DNA of 64,000 nt from Paractinoplanes pyxinae. GTDB lineage: Bacteria; Actinomycetota; Actinomycetes; Mycobacteriales; Micromonosporaceae. The stretch lies in NCBI RefSeq assembly GCF_026626335.1, contig NZ_JAPNTZ010000009.1, positions 186,001 to 250,000 on the forward strand. Direction: 5' to 3'. The notes below the pieces were generated by a model. It was not told the origin of the DNA, made no database searches, and worked only from the letters and a program-made list of their open reading frames with translations. The position numbers and the translations under genes are program-made. Positions 52,939-61,504 of this stretch are shown piece after piece; position 1 is the first letter of the stretch; each line of letters opens with the position of its first letter.

Positions 52939-55442
52939 GCCCACCCCTGCTGTCACCCTCCACTCCGGCGCCTGGTCCTTCGGGACCGGGCGCCGATGTC
53001 ATTGTGCCGCCGAGCGCGCCCGCGCAGTGGATCCTCGACGCCGCAGCGTGGGCGATCCAGCGGCCCTGGCTGATCGGCGTCGCCGCCGGGCTGCTCATCG
53101 CGTACATCGCGGCCCAGAACATCCTGGCCGGGTGGCGGCACCGCCGCCACGCCGAAGGCGCCCGGCTGGTCACGGTCGCGCCGCCACCGGAGGTCGACGC
53201 CGCCTCCGCCGCCGCGTTGTGGGCGAACCTGCACGGCACCCTCACCCCGTCGGCGAAACGGCGGCTGCTTTACGGCAGCCCGCACGTGGTGTGGCAGTAC
53301 ACGTGGACCGGCCGGCAGCTGATCATCAGCGTGTGGGTGCCTGGCACCGTGCCGCAGGGCGCGGTCGAGGCCGCAGTCCGTGCCGCCTGGCCGGGCGCGG
53401 CCTGCACCACCAACAACGCAGCGCCGCCGATCCCGCTCGGCATGCCGCAGGCCACCGGCGGACACCTGCTGCCACAGGCCGCGGAATGGCTGCCGTTCAA
53501 CACCGACCACGACAACGACCCGCTGCGAGCGTTGATGTCGGCCGGCTCGCAGCTCAAGAACGACGAGCACGCCTGCGTGCAGGTCCTCGCCCGCCCGGCC
53601 CCACCGAGGCGGGTGGCTCGGGCACGCAGGGCGGCCGGACGGCTGCGTGACGGAAAGACCGCGATCCCGGCGATCAACCTGGCGGCGCCGCTGCTGTGGC
53701 TGCTGGAGATCTTCCTGCCCGGCCGTAGTACACCAGCGCGCAGCGCCACCCCTGCGGTCCGGCGTGATCCGGGCGTCGAACGCGATGTCCGCGCGATTCT
53801 GGACAAGACCGTCCACAGCCTGTGGACAGTCGGTATCCGTTACGTCGTGGCCAAGGACAACGAACGCGGCGGCGTCCACGCCCGCGACCGGTTGCGGGGC
53901 ATCGCCGACACGATCGCCTCCGCGTACGCCGTCTACGCCGGCCGCAACCGGCTCGCCCATCGCACCCGGATGGGCCAGCCGGTGGCCGTGGTCGCAGCCC
54001 GGCGCCTCGGCGCCGGGTTCCTCGCCTCCACCCCCGAACTCGCCGTCCTGGCCGCGCTGCCGCGGGATCTGGCCGTGCCGGGCCTCGATCGGGCGCGGGC
54101 CAAGTCGATGCCCGCGCCGGTGGCGGTCCCTGCCGGCGGGCGTGGGGTTAAGGTGATCGGCGACGCCGAGATCGGCGGCCACCCGGTCGCTGTGGCGGTA
54201 TCCGACGCCCGCTATCAGATGCACGTGGTCGGCGCGACCGGCTCGGGCAAGACGACGCTGCTAGTGAACATGGCCGTCGACGACATCAAGGCCGGACGCG
54301 GCACCGTGGTGATCGACCCGCACGGCGACCTCGTGCTGGACATCCTCGACCGGCTGCCGGCCTCGGTGGCGGATCGGGTGGTGCTGTTCGACCCCGATCA
54401 GCCCAACCCGCCCACGATCAACCCGCTCGAGGGCGACGACCCGGACCTGGTGGTCGACAACATCGTGAGCATCTTCGGCAACATCTTTGCCAAGGCGTGG
54501 GGGCCGCGGATGGACGACGTCATGCGCGTCGCCTGCCTCACCCTGCTCAAGCACGCCAACGTGACGCTGCAGCACATCCCGCCGCTGCTGAACTCGGCGC
54601 AGTTCCGGTCGGCGATGACCGTCGGCCTGGACGACCCGGCCGGCTTGTCGGGGTTCTGGCAGTGGTACGACTCGCTCAACCCGGCCCTGCGCTCACAGGT
54701 CATCGGACCCGTGCTGGCTCGGCTGCGGTCGTTCCTGCTGCGTGACTTCGTCAAACGCACCATGCGCTACCCGAAGTCCAGTTTTGACATGGGCAAGGTC
54801 CTCGACGGCGGCGCCCTGCTGGTGCGCATCCCAAAAGGCCAACTGGGGGAGGACACCAGCAAACTGCTCGGCTCCCTGATCCTGGCGCAGGTGTGGCAGG
54901 CCGCCACCGCCCGCGCCACCATCGAGCCGGACCGGCGCCGCGACGCCACGCTGATCATCGACGAGGCACAGAACTTCCTCACCCTCGCCAGCAGCCTGGA
55001 CAGCATGCTGGCCGAGGCCCGCAAGTACCGGCTGTCGATGGTCCTGGCCCACCAGGACCTGGCCCAGTTCCCCAAGGACCTGCTCGCCGCGGCCAGCGCC
55101 AACGCCCGCAACAAGATCTACTTCTCGGTGGCACCCGAGGACGCCCGCGTCCTGGCCCGCCACACCCAGCCCGAGCTCGCCGAACACGACCTCGCCCACC
55201 TGGACGCCTACACCGCGGCCGCCCGGCTGGTCGTCGCCGGACGGCAGACACCGGCGTTCACCTTTAAGACCCGGCCACCCAAGCCGGTCGTCGGCGAGGC
55301 GACCGCCATCCGGCAGGCAGCCGCGGCCCGAGTGCCGGCGCAGGACACCAGCGCCATCGACGAACTTGTCGACAAGTTCTCCGCACGGCCCGACGACCGA
55401 CGGCAGCAGCGCGGCAAGAACGGCGAGAAGCCGAAAACCTGA
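52935..55442 (+). CDS. Type IV coupling protein/TraD-like ATPase
   Basis: 835 residues from GTG 52935. One TM segment at about residues 42-62 (WLIGVAAGLLIAYIAAQNIL). A long accessory region leads to Walker A at about 433-440 (GATGSGKTTL), then VIDPHGDLVLDIL, IFGNIFAKAWGPRMDDVMRV and Walker B near 670 (LIIDEAQNFLTLA), and the C-terminal VLAHQDLAQFPKDLL. This order fits the TraM-recognition/HerA-like ATPases that link the relaxosome to the channel. The C-terminus is polar and would reach the DNA-binding partners. It completes the coupled five-gene secretion operon. Confidence 0.9.
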   Translation: MSPPLLSPSTPAPGPSGPGADVIVPPSAPAQWILDAAAWAIQRPWLIGVAAGLLIAYIAAQNILAGWRHRRHAEGARLVTVAPPPEVDAASAAALWANLHGTLTPSAKRRLLYGSPHVVWQYTWTGRQLIISVWVPGTVPQGAVEAAVRAAWPGAACTTNNAAPPIPLGMPQATGGHLLPQAAEWLPFNTDHDNDPLRALMSAGSQLKNDEHACVQVLARPAPPRRVARARRAAGRLRDGKTAIPAINLAAPLLWLLEIFLPGRSTPARSATPAVRRDPGVERDVRAILDKTVHSLWTVGIRYVVAKDNERGGVHARDRLRGIADTIASAYAVYAGRNRLAHRTRMGQPVAVVAARRLGAGFLASTPELAVLAALPRDLAVPGLDRARAKSMPAPVAVPAGGRGVKVIGDAEIGGHPVAVAVSDARYQMHVVGATGSGKTTLLVNMAVDDIKAGRGTVVIDPHGDLVLDILDRLPASVADRVVLFDPDQPNPPTINPLEGDDPDLVVDNIVSIFGNIFAKAWGPRMDDVMRVACLTLLKHANVTLQHIPPLLNSAQFRSAMTVGLDDPAGLSGFWQWYDSLNPALRSQVIGPVLARLRSFLLRDFVKRTMRYPKSSFDMGKVLDGGALLVRIPKGQLGEDTSKLLGSLILAQVWQAATARATIEPDRRRDATLIIDEAQNFLTLASSLDSMLAEARKYRLSMVLAHQDLAQFPKDLLAAASANARNKIYFSVAPEDARVLARHTQPELAEHDLAHLDAYTAAARLVVAGRQTPAFTFKTRPPKPVVGEATAIRQAAAARVPAQDTSAIDELVDKFSARPDDRRQQRGKNGEKPKT

Positions 55443-55481
55443 GCACTGCACGTTCTGTCAGCACGCCGAAAGGTCGTCGGC

Positions 55482-55501
55482 GACAGACCTGAAAGTCTGT
55501 C
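55482..55501. promoter_or_regulatory. GACAGAC-N6-GTCTGTC palindrome
   Basis: A perfect 7-bp inverted repeat lies 40 bases after the coupling-protein stop. CTGTCAG occurs at 55455-55461 and CTGACAG at 55578-55584. It is probably an operator or part of an origin of transfer. Confidence 0.45.
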
Positions 55502-55706
55502 ACCGCAGCTCAGCAGCCTGCGAGCACACCTTCCGTTCGGGCTTCACCAGCCCTTCACCACCGAGCACCCCGTCGTCCTGACAGAACCAACGGAAGTGCC
55601 CTGTTCCCGCAGCACAGCGCCGCTGAGCGAGCCTCTGCGGCCGCTGCGCGTACTCCGACACCCCTCCAACGGAGGGACAACCTCCTCGCCTGAAGGAGCC
55701 TCACTC

Positions 55707-56729
55707 GTGTCCACCTCGGACTACCCCTTTTCTCATCCCAAGTCCTTCTCTTCCCGCTCTCGTCCTGCCTCGTCCTCAAACTCTTCGTTTCCCCGCTCCG
55801 GTTCCTCCCGGTCCTCGTCTCGAAGTTTCTCGTCTCGGTCCTCGTCGTCTCGCCTGGACCGCCTCGACCGGGTGCGTCGCCTGACCGCCCGCGACCACCT
55901 GCTGCTGGCCTGGCTCGCCGAGCACTACGTGCTGACCACCAGGCAGATCGCCGCCGCCCTGTTCCCGTCGCTGCGCTCGGCCCGGCTCCGGCTATCCGTG
56001 CTGCACTCGCTGCAGGCCGTGACCCGCTTCGTCGACGTCACCACCGGCGACGGCCACTACCTTTACACCCTCGGCCCGCTGGGCGCCGTGGTCTACCCGA
56101 CGCAGTACAACGACCCGCTGCGCACCGACGGCCGCGAACCACGCTCCAGTGTGGAACGCACCGAACGCATCATCGGCAGCCGCCGGCTGCCGCACCTGCT
56201 CGGCACCAACCAGCTGTTCGTCGACCTGCACGCCTACACCCGCACCGACGGAAACGCGCGGCTGGCGCGCTGGTGGTCCGAGCAGCACGCCACCGCCGTG
56301 TACGGCGCCGTCGCCGCAGCCGCCGCCGGGCCGGGCATCCGCCCCGACGGGCACGGCGTCTGGGAAGCCGGCGGCCGGGAGGTCGGGTTCTTCCTCGAGC
56401 ACGACAACGGCACCGAGACCATCGGCACCGTGCTGCGCAAGCTGCGCGAGTACGACCGCCTGGCAACCGGAGGCGGCCCCGGTTATCCGGTGCTGCTGCG
56501 CGTACCCGGCCGCCGCCGCGAGCAGCACCTGCTCGACGTGCTCGCCGGGGTGCGGCTCACAATGCCGGTCGCGACCGGCATCCACGACGAGCATCCCGCC
56601 GGACCGGCCTGGACACTGACCCACGACCCGACGCTGCGCCGCTGGCTGCACGAGCTGCCGTCCGACCACGGCCCGGACAACCCGGCCACCAACCCGCACC
56701 GCTACCCCGGCGGCACCGCCCAGGCGTAG
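55707..56729 (+). CDS. Replication-relaxation family protein
   Basis: 340 residues from GTG 55707 (AAGGAG upstream). The first about 50 residues are almost only Ser/Arg/Phe/Pro. The winged-helix domain is RVRRLTARDHLLLAWLAEHY, LTTRQIAAALFPS. The C-terminal Replic_Relax core is LPHLLGTNQLFVDLHAY, REVGFFLEHDNGTETIG and RKLREYDRL. The Glu and Asp in FFLEHDNGTE and the later Lys/Arg recall the nuclease-like fold of this family. It may help relaxation of the element at transfer or autonomous replication. Family members lie next to TraD-type genes, as here. Confidence 0.85.
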   Translation: MSTSDYPFSHPKSFSSRSRPASSSNSSFPRSGSSRSSSRSFSSRSSSSRLDRLDRVRRLTARDHLLLAWLAEHYVLTTRQIAAALFPSLRSARLRLSVLHSLQAVTRFVDVTTGDGHYLYTLGPLGAVVYPTQYNDPLRTDGREPRSSVERTERIIGSRRLPHLLGTNQLFVDLHAYTRTDGNARLARWWSEQHATAVYGAVAAAAAGPGIRPDGHGVWEAGGREVGFFLEHDNGTETIGTVLRKLREYDRLATGGGPGYPVLLRVPGRRREQHLLDVLAGVRLTMPVATGIHDEHPAGPAWTLTHDPTLRRWLHELPSDHGPDNPATNPHRYPGGTAQA

Positions 56730-57151
56730 CCGCCGGGCACTACCTGCTCCGGGTGGCCGCAAGAAGCCCGACAGCGCGTACCAAGGCCGACCGGCAACCT
56801 GACACAAGTCAGACAAGCGTCTGACAGAGCAGGTCAAAGCACTTTCCGACGATCATGACAGCGGCTGATTCTGACAGACCGTGCCGCTACCGTTTCCGGC
56901 AACACCTCTTTCATATATATCTCCACCCCGGTCCGGTCCCGCCTACGGGAACCACCGCCGCACCATCCGGTGCCCGCACCCACCGCCCTTTCGAGGCCGG
57001 TCGGCGCCCGCACCGCGCGGCAGCCCTACAGGTCGCACCGAACCACCAGCACCAACCTCTCTCCAGTCCCGTACGCATCGACCCATGCACCCAGTGGGCC
57101 GATCACTTCCGCGCGCCCCAAACGCGCCTGCATCCCGAGGAGGAACCCTTC
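56730..57151. promoter_or_regulatory. Intergenic with clustered TGACA repeats; candidate oriT or operator
   Basis: No gene. The perfect palindrome GTCAGAC-AAGC-GTCTGAC lies at 56808-56825, with more TGACA units starting at 56801, 56822, 56856 and 56872. This and 55482-55501 bracket the replication-relaxation gene. A ribosome site (GAGGAGG at 57137-57143) serves the next gene. Confidence 0.45.
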
Positions 57152-57934
57152 ATGACCACTCACACCGCAGCCCGCAACGGCCAGCGTGTCCCGAACCCGC
57201 CGGCCCCGGCTGCCGCCCAGCCCACCAGCAACAGCAACCCGAGCGTCGTCCGGCCGACCGCGACCATCACGACGATGATCGTGTGCCTGCCCGACGAGCT
57301 GTCGCGTGAGCCGCTGACGGCTCACCAACTCGACCCGCACTTCGGTGTCTCCGGCACCCTGCAGCCCCGGTTCTGGGCCAAGCCCAACCTGTACCTGTGG
57401 CAGCTGCGCCACCTGATCGGCCGGACGAAGGCCGTAAAGAACCAGCCCGAGTACTGCGCGGGCGGACCGGCAAAGCTGCTTCAGCTCACCGGCATGCGAC
57501 ACGCCGCCGGTGTCGGTGCGGGCATCCGCCACCAACTATGGCAGCAGACCGTGCAGGGCACCCGCCCCGCACAGCCCTGGGTCACCTTCCACACCCGGCA
57601 CCTCACGGAGCCGACCAAGTACAGCTACGAGCAGGCCGCCGCCGACTTCTGGCAGCAGCCCCGCATCAGCGCGATGCGCGCACACAACGCGGCCAACGTC
57701 GGCACTCCCCTGGCGGTCGACGAGCTGGAGATGCTGCAGGCCGGAATCGCGGCCTACCAGCACTACAGCGCCATGACCGCGATCTGCGGCGACGCGCTGC
57801 GGACCGCCGAAGGCGCCAATCTGGCACCCGCCAGCGACGCCTTCGCCAACCGGGTGACCTACCTCGAGCAAGCCGTCCGATACCTGGCCGGCATCGAGAA
57901 CACCGGCCAGCGACTCGTCGCGGTCTCCCTCTGA
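57152..57934 (+). CDS. Element-encoded protein of unknown function
   Basis: 260 residues from ATG 57152. A Pro/Ala/Ser-rich start (about 45 residues) is followed by an ordered part: ITTMIVCLPDELSREPLTAH, LQPRFWAKPNLYLWQLRHLI, TGMRHAAGVGAGIRHQLWQQ and a helical end (VTYLEQAVRYLAGIENTGQ). No family recognised. It may assist transfer or replication, given its place after the relaxation gene. Confidence 0.55.
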   Translation: MTTHTAARNGQRVPNPPAPAAAQPTSNSNPSVVRPTATITTMIVCLPDELSREPLTAHQLDPHFGVSGTLQPRFWAKPNLYLWQLRHLIGRTKAVKNQPEYCAGGPAKLLQLTGMRHAAGVGAGIRHQLWQQTVQGTRPAQPWVTFHTRHLTEPTKYSYEQAAADFWQQPRISAMRAHNAANVGTPLAVDELEMLQAGIAAYQHYSAMTAICGDALRTAEGANLAPASDAFANRVTYLEQAVRYLAGIENTGQRLVAVSL

Positions 57935-58667
57935 AATCCCACGGAACCAGTCCGGACGCTGCCGCCACCCCCTGCACCCAAGGGAAACGCGACAGCCCGG
58001 ACTGGCTCCACCCTCCGCGCCGACTTCCCGTCCGTCACGTGCCCTACTGACGCACCAGATCGGAAACGTCCATGCGGGCATCTGTCGCGTAGCGCCCTGA
58101 ACCAAGGGACCAGCGACCCGTTCGGACCGGCTCCACCCTCAACCGGCAGCTCAGGCCATCAGGTGAGCACATTGCCACCCCTGCGGCATACGAACCGCTC
58201 GGCGGCTCCAGCTACCCGCTTACCACCGGGCGATGGCCGCGCTAGTGGCCCCGCTCCCGGTTGACCGGCATCGCCCGCGCCTCGCGCACCGCCCATGGTG
58301 GGCGAAGCTCCGGCGCCAGGTGCCCGGGCGGGGGCGACACACCAAGCCTGGCCAGCGACACGGCCGTTCTTTGCCTCTTGCCCACCTTCAGCCGACCGGC
58401 TGAGCAGGGTGCGCGAGGTGCCCCTGCCTTCTGCCCGCCGTTTCCCGCTGACGCGGGCAGGCGCCGTTGGCCGGGACAGGCGCCGGGGCCACGCCGGGCA
58501 CGCCGCCGTGACCGGGCGTCAGAGAAGCCCACGTACCAGCCGACCCATCAAGAACCCCGGGAAAGTCTTGCCTGGCCATGCGCCGTCATCCCGGGTTGCC
58601 CCGGGATACGCAGCACCGGTCAGCGCGGGTGCACCCCGGGGACACCCGAGAAAAGGGAGTCCCGCTC
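57935..58667. other. Intergenic, contains a degenerate direct repeat
   Basis: No gene is supported. A 38- to 40-base direct repeat occurs at about 57977-58014 and 58101-58140, sharing CCAAGGG and CGGAC(T/C)GGCTCCACCCTC. The rest is GC-rich with hairpins. It could be a leader region, a small RNA gene or an origin. The strong ribosome site AAAAGGGAG serves ATG 58668. Confidence 0.4.
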
Positions 58668-60017
58668 ATGTCCGAGCCATTCACCCCGATCGCCAACCTG
58701 CTAGCCGCCGTCGCCGCGACACCGTCAGCCGCCGGAGGCATGCGAATGATCAACGAACGCGCCGCTGAATTTCCCAACCGGCTGGCCGCTCAGCTGACCG
58801 GGATCGCCCTCGATCCGGCCGGCCGCGAACTGGCCGAACGGTTCCTGGACGACTACTGGTCGGACGGCGACCGCCAGCAAAACCTTCTCGACGCCGCCGG
58901 CGAGGACCGCGAGGTCATCATCGGCAGCGGCTACCACGCCGCCGTCTACGCCGCGACCCGCGTGCTCGCCGGGCACCCCCGCCCGCTGGTACTCGAACGC
59001 GACCAGCGCGTCGGCGGCACCTTCGCCATGACCGCCCAGCCGGTGTTCACGCTCAACTCCCGCAACCGCCCCGGCGGGCCCGGCCCGGCCGGCGACCTGG
59101 GCGCCAGCCTCAACTTCCTGCCCGGCGCACCGATCCAGGCAGCCAGCGTGTCAGCCGCCGAGTATCAGACGAACTCCGACATGGCCTTCGTGATCCGGCT
59201 AACCCTTGCCCAAGCCGCCGACGTGGTACCCGCAGCAACGGTCACTGCTGTCGACGTCAACGGCGAAGGCCTCGAACTCGACCTCGACGGCCGCTACAGC
59301 GTGCCGGCCAGACGGGTCATCGACGCCAGAGGTCTGGGCGACCCGGAGGATCAGCATCTGGCCAATGGCACCACCATCCTCACCTTCCCGCAGTTCATGC
59401 ACCGCATGGCCGGAACCTGGCCGCTGCGCGGCCTGCGCCGAGTCGCCGTCCTCGGCGGCGGCGACGCCGGTAAATGCGCCGTCGAGTCGCTGCTGGGTAT
59501 CGCCCCCCAACCGGCCATGACCGCGGCCGCGCTCGACCGTGTCGATCGCGTCGACTGGTACGCAGACCGGCTACCGATCAGCTGTGAACAATGGCGGGAA
59601 GACACCCGCGGCCGGTACCTGGCGATCGGCGCCCACCTGCGCCCCGACCGCTCCGGCAGCCGTCGGCTGATCGTACTGCCGCGCCGCGCCACCGTCGCCG
59701 ACCTGCCCGGGCTTGCCCTCATCGAGGGCCGCGGCTACGACCTGGCCGTGCTCTGCACCGGCAGCAAAGAAACCCTTATCCCAGGGCTGGGCGGCGTCGC
59801 CGACTGCGGCACCTACACCGTCGCCGGCGCCGGGCCCGTCGCTCAGAAGTACGTCGACCGGCCGGCATTCCGGATCGGCCCTCACGCGCAGCTGCCGTTC
59901 AGCGAACAGGAATTCATCGACGGCATCGCCGAGCAGCCCGGCAACGCCGCCGCCATGTTCCGGCTCAGCGGCAAAACCGCAGCCCTTGCCGCCACCCTGC
60001 CGCCCACACGGTCCTGA
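58668..60017 (+). CDS. FAD/NAD(P)-binding oxidoreductase-like protein
   Basis: 449 residues from ATG 58668. Two dinucleotide folds: EVIIGSGYHAAVYAATRVLA (about 84-103), with Glu/Arg after the second strand (LVLERDQRVGGTF), and RVAVLGGGDAGKCAVESLLG (about 258-277) for NAD(P). PARRVIDARGLGDPEDQHLA and YDLAVLCTGSKETLIPGL resemble other strands of flavin monooxygenases or thioredoxin-reductase-like enzymes. No active-site Cys pair. An unexpected metabolic-looking enzyme inside a conjugation module. Substrate unknown. Confidence 0.8.
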   Translation: MSEPFTPIANLLAAVAATPSAAGGMRMINERAAEFPNRLAAQLTGIALDPAGRELAERFLDDYWSDGDRQQNLLDAAGEDREVIIGSGYHAAVYAATRVLAGHPRPLVLERDQRVGGTFAMTAQPVFTLNSRNRPGGPGPAGDLGASLNFLPGAPIQAASVSAAEYQTNSDMAFVIRLTLAQAADVVPAATVTAVDVNGEGLELDLDGRYSVPARRVIDARGLGDPEDQHLANGTTILTFPQFMHRMAGTWPLRGLRRVAVLGGGDAGKCAVESLLGIAPQPAMTAAALDRVDRVDWYADRLPISCEQWREDTRGRYLAIGAHLRPDRSGSRRLIVLPRRATVADLPGLALIEGRGYDLAVLCTGSKETLIPGLGGVADCGTYTVAGAGPVAQKYVDRPAFRIGPHAQLPFSEQEFIDGIAEQPGNAAAMFRLSGKTAALAATLPPTRS

Positions 60018-60085
60018 GCGTGCCCTGCGCAATCACGCCGCGGGCCGGCACCCGACACCAGGACACCACCGCAAAAGAGGAACCC

Positions 60086-60415
60086 GTGAACCCTTCCGAG
60101 CATGCGCCCGATCCCACCAACGCAGACACGACGGGAAACACCGAAAGCGGCCACGACAACACCGACGGCGGCCCACAGCAACCCGGCAAGTTCCGGCCCC
60201 TGGTGCTGTCGCCGCAGTCCGGGATTCGGCTCCTGACTGCCGGCGAAGCGATCGACGCGATCCACAGCGGCGACCACCCGCAGAGCAGCCTCGGCAGCAC
60301 GGCTCTCGATGTCGCCGCCGCTGACGCCCTGCGTGCCGGCGCCATCGTGGCCTGCCTACTGCCCGACGGCCAGCTCGCGTTCATCCTCGCCCCAGCTACC
60401 CCGCCGCCGGTCTGA
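60086..60415 (+). CDS. Small acidic protein of unknown function
   Basis: 109 residues from GTG 60086 (AGAGGA upstream). The first about 35 residues are hydrophilic, Asn/Thr/Asp-rich. Then a compact domain: FRPLVLSPQSGIRLLTAGEA, SSLGSTALDVAAADALRAGA and CLLPDGQLAFILAPATPP. No family. Probably soluble. It follows the oxidoreductase and precedes the Lsr2-like gene. Confidence 0.5.
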   Translation: MNPSEHAPDPTNADTTGNTESGHDNTDGGPQQPGKFRPLVLSPQSGIRLLTAGEAIDAIHSGDHPQSSLGSTALDVAAADALRAGAIVACLLPDGQLAFILAPATPPPV

Positions 60416-60566
60416 CCTTCACCCGGCGCCGAACAGCTCCTGCTCGACCTGGCCCCGTATGACCTGGCCGATGCCCGGCCACCCGCGCGGCCCCACGCAT
60501 CCCGGGTACGGCCTGTCAGGGCCGTGCCCGGGATTTCACCGCCAACACCAGCGGAAGGAACCCGCC

Positions 60567-60914
60567 ATGGCTGTCCACATCCGGCGCATCATCGTCGACG
60601 ACCTCGACCAGAGCACCGAAGGCGCCCGCACCTATCGCTTCGCCCTGGACGACAGCACCTACGAGATCGACCTCTGCGACCGCAACATCGAAAAGCTGCG
60701 CGCCGCGCTGTATCCCTACATCGCCGCCGGGCGACGGCAGCCGAAAGGCCGGCCCGCCAAGAACGGCAACGGTGCCCCAGGCGACAAGAGCAGTCCGAGC
60801 CGCCACTGGTGGTACGCCCACCGCAGCGATCCCGGCATGCCCGGCTACAACCCGCACGGCCCCATCCCGCAAGCCGTGACTGCAGCCTTCAACAACACCG
60901 CAACGCCGCAGTAA
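60567..60914 (+). CDS. Lsr2-like nucleoid protein with altered C-terminus
   Basis: 115 residues from ATG 60567 (GGAAGGAA). The N-terminal dimer domain is clear: RRIIVDDLDQSTEGARTYRF, ALDDSTYEIDLCDRNIEKLR and AALYPYIAAGRR. In Lsr2 the C-terminus holds an AT-hook-like RGR that enters the minor groove of AT-rich DNA and ends RxxxxxxxxAxxxA. Here the corresponding part reads PHGPIPQAVTAAFNN, without RGR. It may still pair with host Lsr2 through the dimer domain and change its silencing of the element. Confidence 0.8.
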   Translation: MAVHIRRIIVDDLDQSTEGARTYRFALDDSTYEIDLCDRNIEKLRAALYPYIAAGRRQPKGRPAKNGNGAPGDKSSPSRHWWYAHRSDPGMPGYNPHGPIPQAVTAAFNNTATPQ

Positions 60915-61148
60915 AGCTTGCCGCTGGGGTGCGCACTGCAACCCGTGCGCCAGTCGGTATCGGCTCGCCGGCCGCCTGTATGGGCCACGGTAAGCCGATA
61001 CCCCTGGCGTCGCGCGCTACGGCGACTTTCCACTTACCGCGGTCACGCGGGCACAGCCAATGCTCGGCCATCGATGTTCGCCTTGCCTACCGCTCTTAGG
61101 CAGGGCCTCGTCGTGTCCACATCTCATCGATCATCCAGGAGTCCCTTT

Positions 61149-61449
61149 GTGAGTACCTACTGCTATGACACCGGCCGTCCGGCCGCTCTATTACTCGCCC
61201 ATGACGGGGCCCGTCTCGACTTCGAATCCCCGCGGCGAACCTGTGCGACCCTGCTCGCGGCCGATGCCCGGCGCCGGTACAGCCCTGGCCCTTATTGCCG
61301 TCAGCGGTCACCTCGTGCCAGCCGACCGGGTCACCGCCGGTACGCCTGCCGCCGTCAACGGACTCGATACCGGGTTGATCAGGCTCGAGCCGGCAGACGG
61401 CACCGTTACCTGGCCCGCGAATCGGCCGGGCGGTTCGGCGGCGCAGTGA
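61149..61449 (+). pseudogene. Small gene, probably frameshifted
   Basis: The GTG at 61149 has AGGAG nine bases upstream and reads STYCYDTGRPAALLLAHDGA. At about 61265 this frame becomes Arg-rich, whereas the neighbouring frame is protein-like (GAGTALALIAVSGHLVPADR, LIRLEPADGTVTWPANRP) and stops at 61449. A one-base change joins them (about 100 residues). An ATG at 61264 in the second frame is the alternative start. Function unknown. Confidence 0.4.
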
Positions 61450-61504
61450 TCCGATGGTCCGGCCGCCGTGATGCTCTGGCTGCTGGGCCGTCCGGCGGGC
61501 TGCG

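Noticed and set aside
52953..54224. A 423-codon minus frame within the coupling-protein gene
   Set aside because: The opposite frame has TM, Walker A and Walker B motifs. The minus frame has none.
55707..55870. The TC-rich stretch as a non-coding repeat
   Set aside because: It stays open in the frame of the replication-relaxation gene and has a good ribosome site before GTG 55707, so coding is the simpler reading.
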